Of a DNA stretch of 7,100 nt, positions 5,454 through 7,100 are shown in pieces. The position numbers and the translations under genes are program-made. Position 1 is the stretch's first letter, and each line of letters starts with the position of its first letter. Origin of the DNA: Oscillospiraceae bacterium UBA6409 (GTDB taxonomy: Bacteria; Bacillota; Clostridia; Oscillospirales; Oscillospiraceae); NCBI GenBank assembly GCA_002438575.1, contig DJPP01000078.1:1-7100 (forward strand), read 5' to 3'. Under the pieces are notes generated by a model, which saw only the letters and a program-made list of their open reading frames with translations, searched no databases and had not been told where the DNA came from.

Positions 5454-6338
5454 TCATGCGCGGGGGTGCGCCTTGTTATACACATCCTTCAGCTGCTTTT
5501 TGATGACGTGGGTATAGATCTGTGTGGAGCTGATATCCGCGTGACCCAGCATTTCCTGAATGGACCGCAGATCGGCGCCGTTTTCCAGCAGGTGTACGGC
5601 AAAGGAATGGCGCAGGGTGTGTGGTGTGATATCCTTCTCGATGCCCGCTTTTTCCTGATAGTATTTGATGATCTTCCAGAAGCCCTGGCGGCTCATGCGC
5701 TCGCCACTCATATTCACAAACAGCGCCTGTTCATCCTCATCGGCGATAAGCCGGGGGCGGATATCCCGCACGTAGTCCTCCAGCGCCTTCACCGCAGCGG
5801 GATACAGCGGTACAATGCGCTCTTTTCCCTTGCTGCGGCAGCGGATAAAGCCGGCGGACAAATTGACGTCGCTGACGTCCAGCCCGATCAGCTCACTGAC
5901 ACGGATGCCGGTGGCGTACAGCAGCTCCAGCATGGCGTGATCGCGGAAGCCTTTTTCGTCCACGCATTTGGGCTGCTCCAGAAACATCTCTACCTCCCGG
6001 TTGGTGAGGATCTCCGGATACTTTCGTTCTACCTTCATGGCAACCACGCTCTTAGCCGGGTTACTCTTCACGGCGCCGCACTGCACCATGTAGGCATAAA
6101 ACGACTTGATGGACGCTGTGGACCGCGTGACTGTGGCGGGGCTTTTGCCGCTGTGGGTCATATGCAGCAGATACTCATTGATCGTCTCCTTCTTCACCTT
6201 CCGCATATCCGTTATGCCGACGGAAAGCAGCCAGTTGTGAAACTGGGTCAGATCGCGTATATAGGAGCTGAGGGTATTGGCGGAGGCGTGCTTTTCCTCG
6301 GTCAGATAGTCGCGGTATGCCGCGATAAAGTCCGTCAT
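5454..6338 (-). CDS. xerD: Site-specific tyrosine recombinase XerD
   Basis: A 294-residue tyrosine recombinase that, with XerC at the dif site, resolves chromosome dimers before division. The N-terminal core-binding (SAM-like) domain spans about 1-90 (FIAAYRDYLTEEKHASANTLSSYIRDL...). The catalytic domain carries the complete set of active residues: R146 (ATGIRVSEL), K170 (RSKGKERIVPL), H240 and R243 (PHTLRHSFA), H266 (MLGHADIS) and the nucleophile Y275 (STQIYTHV). Length equals that of typical XerC/XerD (about 295-300). I choose XerD over XerC or a phage integrase because the sequence is canonical and because it follows spoIIM; in Bacillus ripX/xerD lies close to spoIIM. No att-like repeats or phage genes are present. 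The start has a GAGAGGAG site about 8 nt upstream; the spoIIM stop is 22 nt before, so the pair is co-transcribed and then terminated at 5364-5390. Confidence 0.92.
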   Translation of the reverse strand: MTDFIAAYRDYLTEEKHASANTLSSYIRDLTQFHNWLLSVGITDMRKVKKETINEYLLHMTHSGKSPATVTRSTASIKSFYAYMVQCGAVKSNPAKSVVAMKVERKYPEILTNREVEMFLEQPKCVDEKGFRDHAMLELLYATGIRVSELIGLDVSDVNLSAGFIRCRSKGKERIVPLYPAAVKALEDYVRDIRPRLIADEDEQALFVNMSGERMSRQGFWKIIKYYQEKAGIEKDITPHTLRHSFAVHLLENGADLRSIQEMLGHADISSTQIYTHVIKKQLKDVYNKAHPRA

Positions 6339-6360
6339 GTGTCCCTCACTCCTCTCTCTT

Positions 6361-6954
6361 TCAAGTCAAGCCCGGCATCAGCCATGCAAAAAGCCGCGGC
6401 ACCAGGGCGCACTCCGCCACTGTGCCGGTCAGCAATACAAACACACAAATGATCGCGCTCCGCCGGTCTCTCACCTCCGGCTTTTGGCGTTCTGCCCGGC
6501 GCCACGCACACGCAAAGCTGTCCGCCGCGATCGTCAGCAAGCAGGGCACGGTGAATAAGCACCGCAGTCCCAGCGCCGCCAGCGCCAGTATCACGCCCTG
6601 CTTCCCCAGCGCAGCGGCAAAGCACTGCACCGCGAACGACAGAAAAAAACCCTGTGCCGCGCACGTCAGCGGGATCAGCATCACGCCCCAGGCTGTGCAG
6701 CCCAGCAGAAATGCCGCGGCCGGATAGCGCAGATAGGTCCATAGGACCTGCCACAGCCCCGCGCTGCGCGGTTCTTCTGCGTTCAGCCTCGCATAGCCCG
6801 TCACATAGCGGCTCAACGATAGCAGGTCCTCCGACGCCACTGTCCGACCCGCTAAAAAGCCCGCCAGGATCCCGGCGGCAAGAAACAGGCACAGTATGTA
6901 CAGCCGCGCCTTTGGCGGCTGGAGAACAGGCATACGGCGATGACGCAGCTTCAT
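6361..6954 (-). CDS. spoIIM: Stage II sporulation protein M (SpoIIM)
   Basis: A 197-residue multi-pass membrane protein of the SpoIIM family. In Bacillus, SpoIIM anchors the SpoIID-SpoIIM-SpoIIP (DMP) complex that remodels septal peptidoglycan during engulfment of the forespore. A short basic N-terminus (MKLRHRRM) precedes about five hydrophobic segments, at roughly 18-37, 79-98, 101-118, 119-145 and 167-195. The GFFLSFAVQ (102-110) segment and the late Glu-Pro region (ECALVP, 182-187) fit the family; Bacillus SpoIIM is 214 residues. The frame is open to an ATG at 7032, but I choose the ATG at 6952-6954 because a GAGGTG site lies 6 nt upstream and the extra 26 residues do not resemble the family. 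The sequence is quite divergent, so identification rests on topology, weak motifs and its position next to xerD. Confidence 0.8.
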   Translation of the reverse strand: MKLRHRRMPVLQPPKARLYILCLFLAAGILAGFLAGRTVASEDLLSLSRYVTGYARLNAEEPRSAGLWQVLWTYLRYPAAAFLLGCTAWGVMLIPLTCAAQGFFLSFAVQCFAAALGKQGVILALAALGLRCLFTVPCLLTIAADSFACAWRRAERQKPEVRDRRSAIICVFVLLTGTVAECALVPRLFAWLMPGLT

Positions 6955-6960
6955 GGGGCT

Positions 6961-6966
6961 CACCTC
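6961..6966 (-). promoter_or_regulatory. Ribosome binding site that decides the spoIIM start
   Basis: GAGGTG on the minus strand is placed 6 bases before the ATG at 6952-6954. No comparable site precedes the in-frame ATG at 7030-7032, which lies in AT-rich promoter-like DNA. Confidence 0.65.
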
Positions 6967-6972
6967 GTCCAC

Positions 6973-7001
6973 AGTGTATGAGCCAAGCCCTCGGGATAGA
7001 C
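6973..7001 (-). promoter_or_regulatory. Candidate sigma-E-type promoter of spoIIM
   Basis: The minus strand carries CATACACT (6973-6980), a full match to the sigma-E -10 consensus CATACANT. Fourteen bases upstream is GTCTATC (6995-7001), only a partial match to the -35 element. Transcription would start near 6966, just at the ribosome site. Bacillus spoIIM is under sigma-E, which makes the match meaningful. The weak -35 and very short leader keep this tentative. Confidence 0.35.
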
Positions 7002-7020
7002 GTGTCAAAACGCAATAATA

Positions 7021-7049
7021 AATATATGGCAAAATTCACAAAACCGCAA
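7021..7049 (-). promoter_or_regulatory. Possible vegetative promoter upstream of spoIIM-xerD
   Basis: In the AT-rich DNA before spoIIM the minus strand has TTGCGG (7044-7049) and TATATT (7021-7026) separated by 17 bases, a modest sigma-A-type match. XerD is needed in every dividing cell, so a vegetative promoter in or beyond this 146-base stretch is expected. Separate TTGACA hexamers at 7003-7008 and 7085-7090 have no acceptable -10 partner. I see no gene in 6955-7100. Confidence 0.35.
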
Positions 7050-7100
7050 GGGGTTTTCCGCAAAAACATATTTTTTGTAAATTATGTCAAAATGTTATGT

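Noticed and set aside
5454..6338. The recombinase as a mobile-element integrase
   Set aside because: It is 294 residues with canonical XerD motifs, next to spoIIM as in other Firmicutes, with no att repeats, tRNA gene or phage genes nearby.
5406..6452. Long plus-strand open frame of 348 codons opposite xerD
   Set aside because: It is antisense to a complete xerD with all catalytic residues; its translation shows no recognisable domain and simply reflects GC-rich codon bias.
6955..7032. Earlier ATG (7030-7032) for spoIIM
   Set aside because: No ribosome site precedes it, and it would place coding sequence over the candidate promoter; the ATG at 6952-6954 has GAGGTG at 6-nt spacing.
7036..7060. 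AAAACC...GGTTTT dyad near the right edge, possible terminator of the preceding gene
   Set aside because: The stem is only 6 bp and mostly A-T, with no run of Ts right after it; too weak to call.
6335..7069. Minus-strand open frame of 244 codons overlapping spoIIM in another frame
   Set aside because: The composition (Arg/Gly/Ala-rich, no membrane pattern) is typical of a shadow frame; the SpoIIM frame has the hydrophobic segments and the ribosome site.

Overview
The window is ordinary chromosomal DNA from a Gram-positive, endospore-forming member of the Firmicutes, probably a GC-rich gut-type Clostridia (Oscillospirales-like). That placement is inferred from the presence of spoIIM and a SigH-type sigma factor, from GC-rich genes separated by AT-rich promoters, and from strong AGGAG-type ribosome binding sites. 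No species can be named from the sequence alone. Every gene I can support lies on the minus strand, so transcription runs from high to low coordinates. I see no mobile element, CRISPR array, rRNA or tRNA. No gene-free stretch exceeds 300 bases.

Read in the direction of transcription there are four units. (1) spoIIM-xerD (6954 to 5454): an engulfment membrane protein and a tyrosine recombinase for chromosome dimer resolution, closed by a good intrinsic terminator at 5364-5390. (2) ruvC-ruvA-ruvB (5305 to 3132): the complete Holliday-junction resolvase and branch-migration set. It has its own sigma-A-type promoter, and a LexA/DinR-like operator lies directly on the expected transcription start. 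(3) sigH-like gene plus a double zinc-ribbon protein (3005 to 2067). The near-consensus promoter lies so close to the sigma gene's ATG that the mRNA would be leaderless; the unit ends in a strong terminator at 2000-2031. (4) DUF1858 protein, TrmK, Nif3-like protein and YebC (1911 to the left edge): a promoter at 1946-1974 and tightly packed genes (4-bp overlap, 3-nt gap), interrupted only by a striking perfect hairpin at 1654-1687 just before trmK.

Functionally the window joins DNA repair and chromosome segregation (RuvABC, XerD), the developmental switch to sporulation (SigH-like factor, SpoIIM) and RNA/translation maintenance (TrmK, YebC). I did not find a new multi-gene system. The observations most worth checking are regulatory: the LexA-like box on ruvCAB, the leaderless configuration of the sigH-like gene, the sigma-E-like -10 element before spoIIM, and the hairpin in front of trmK whose T-tract faces against the direction of the genes.
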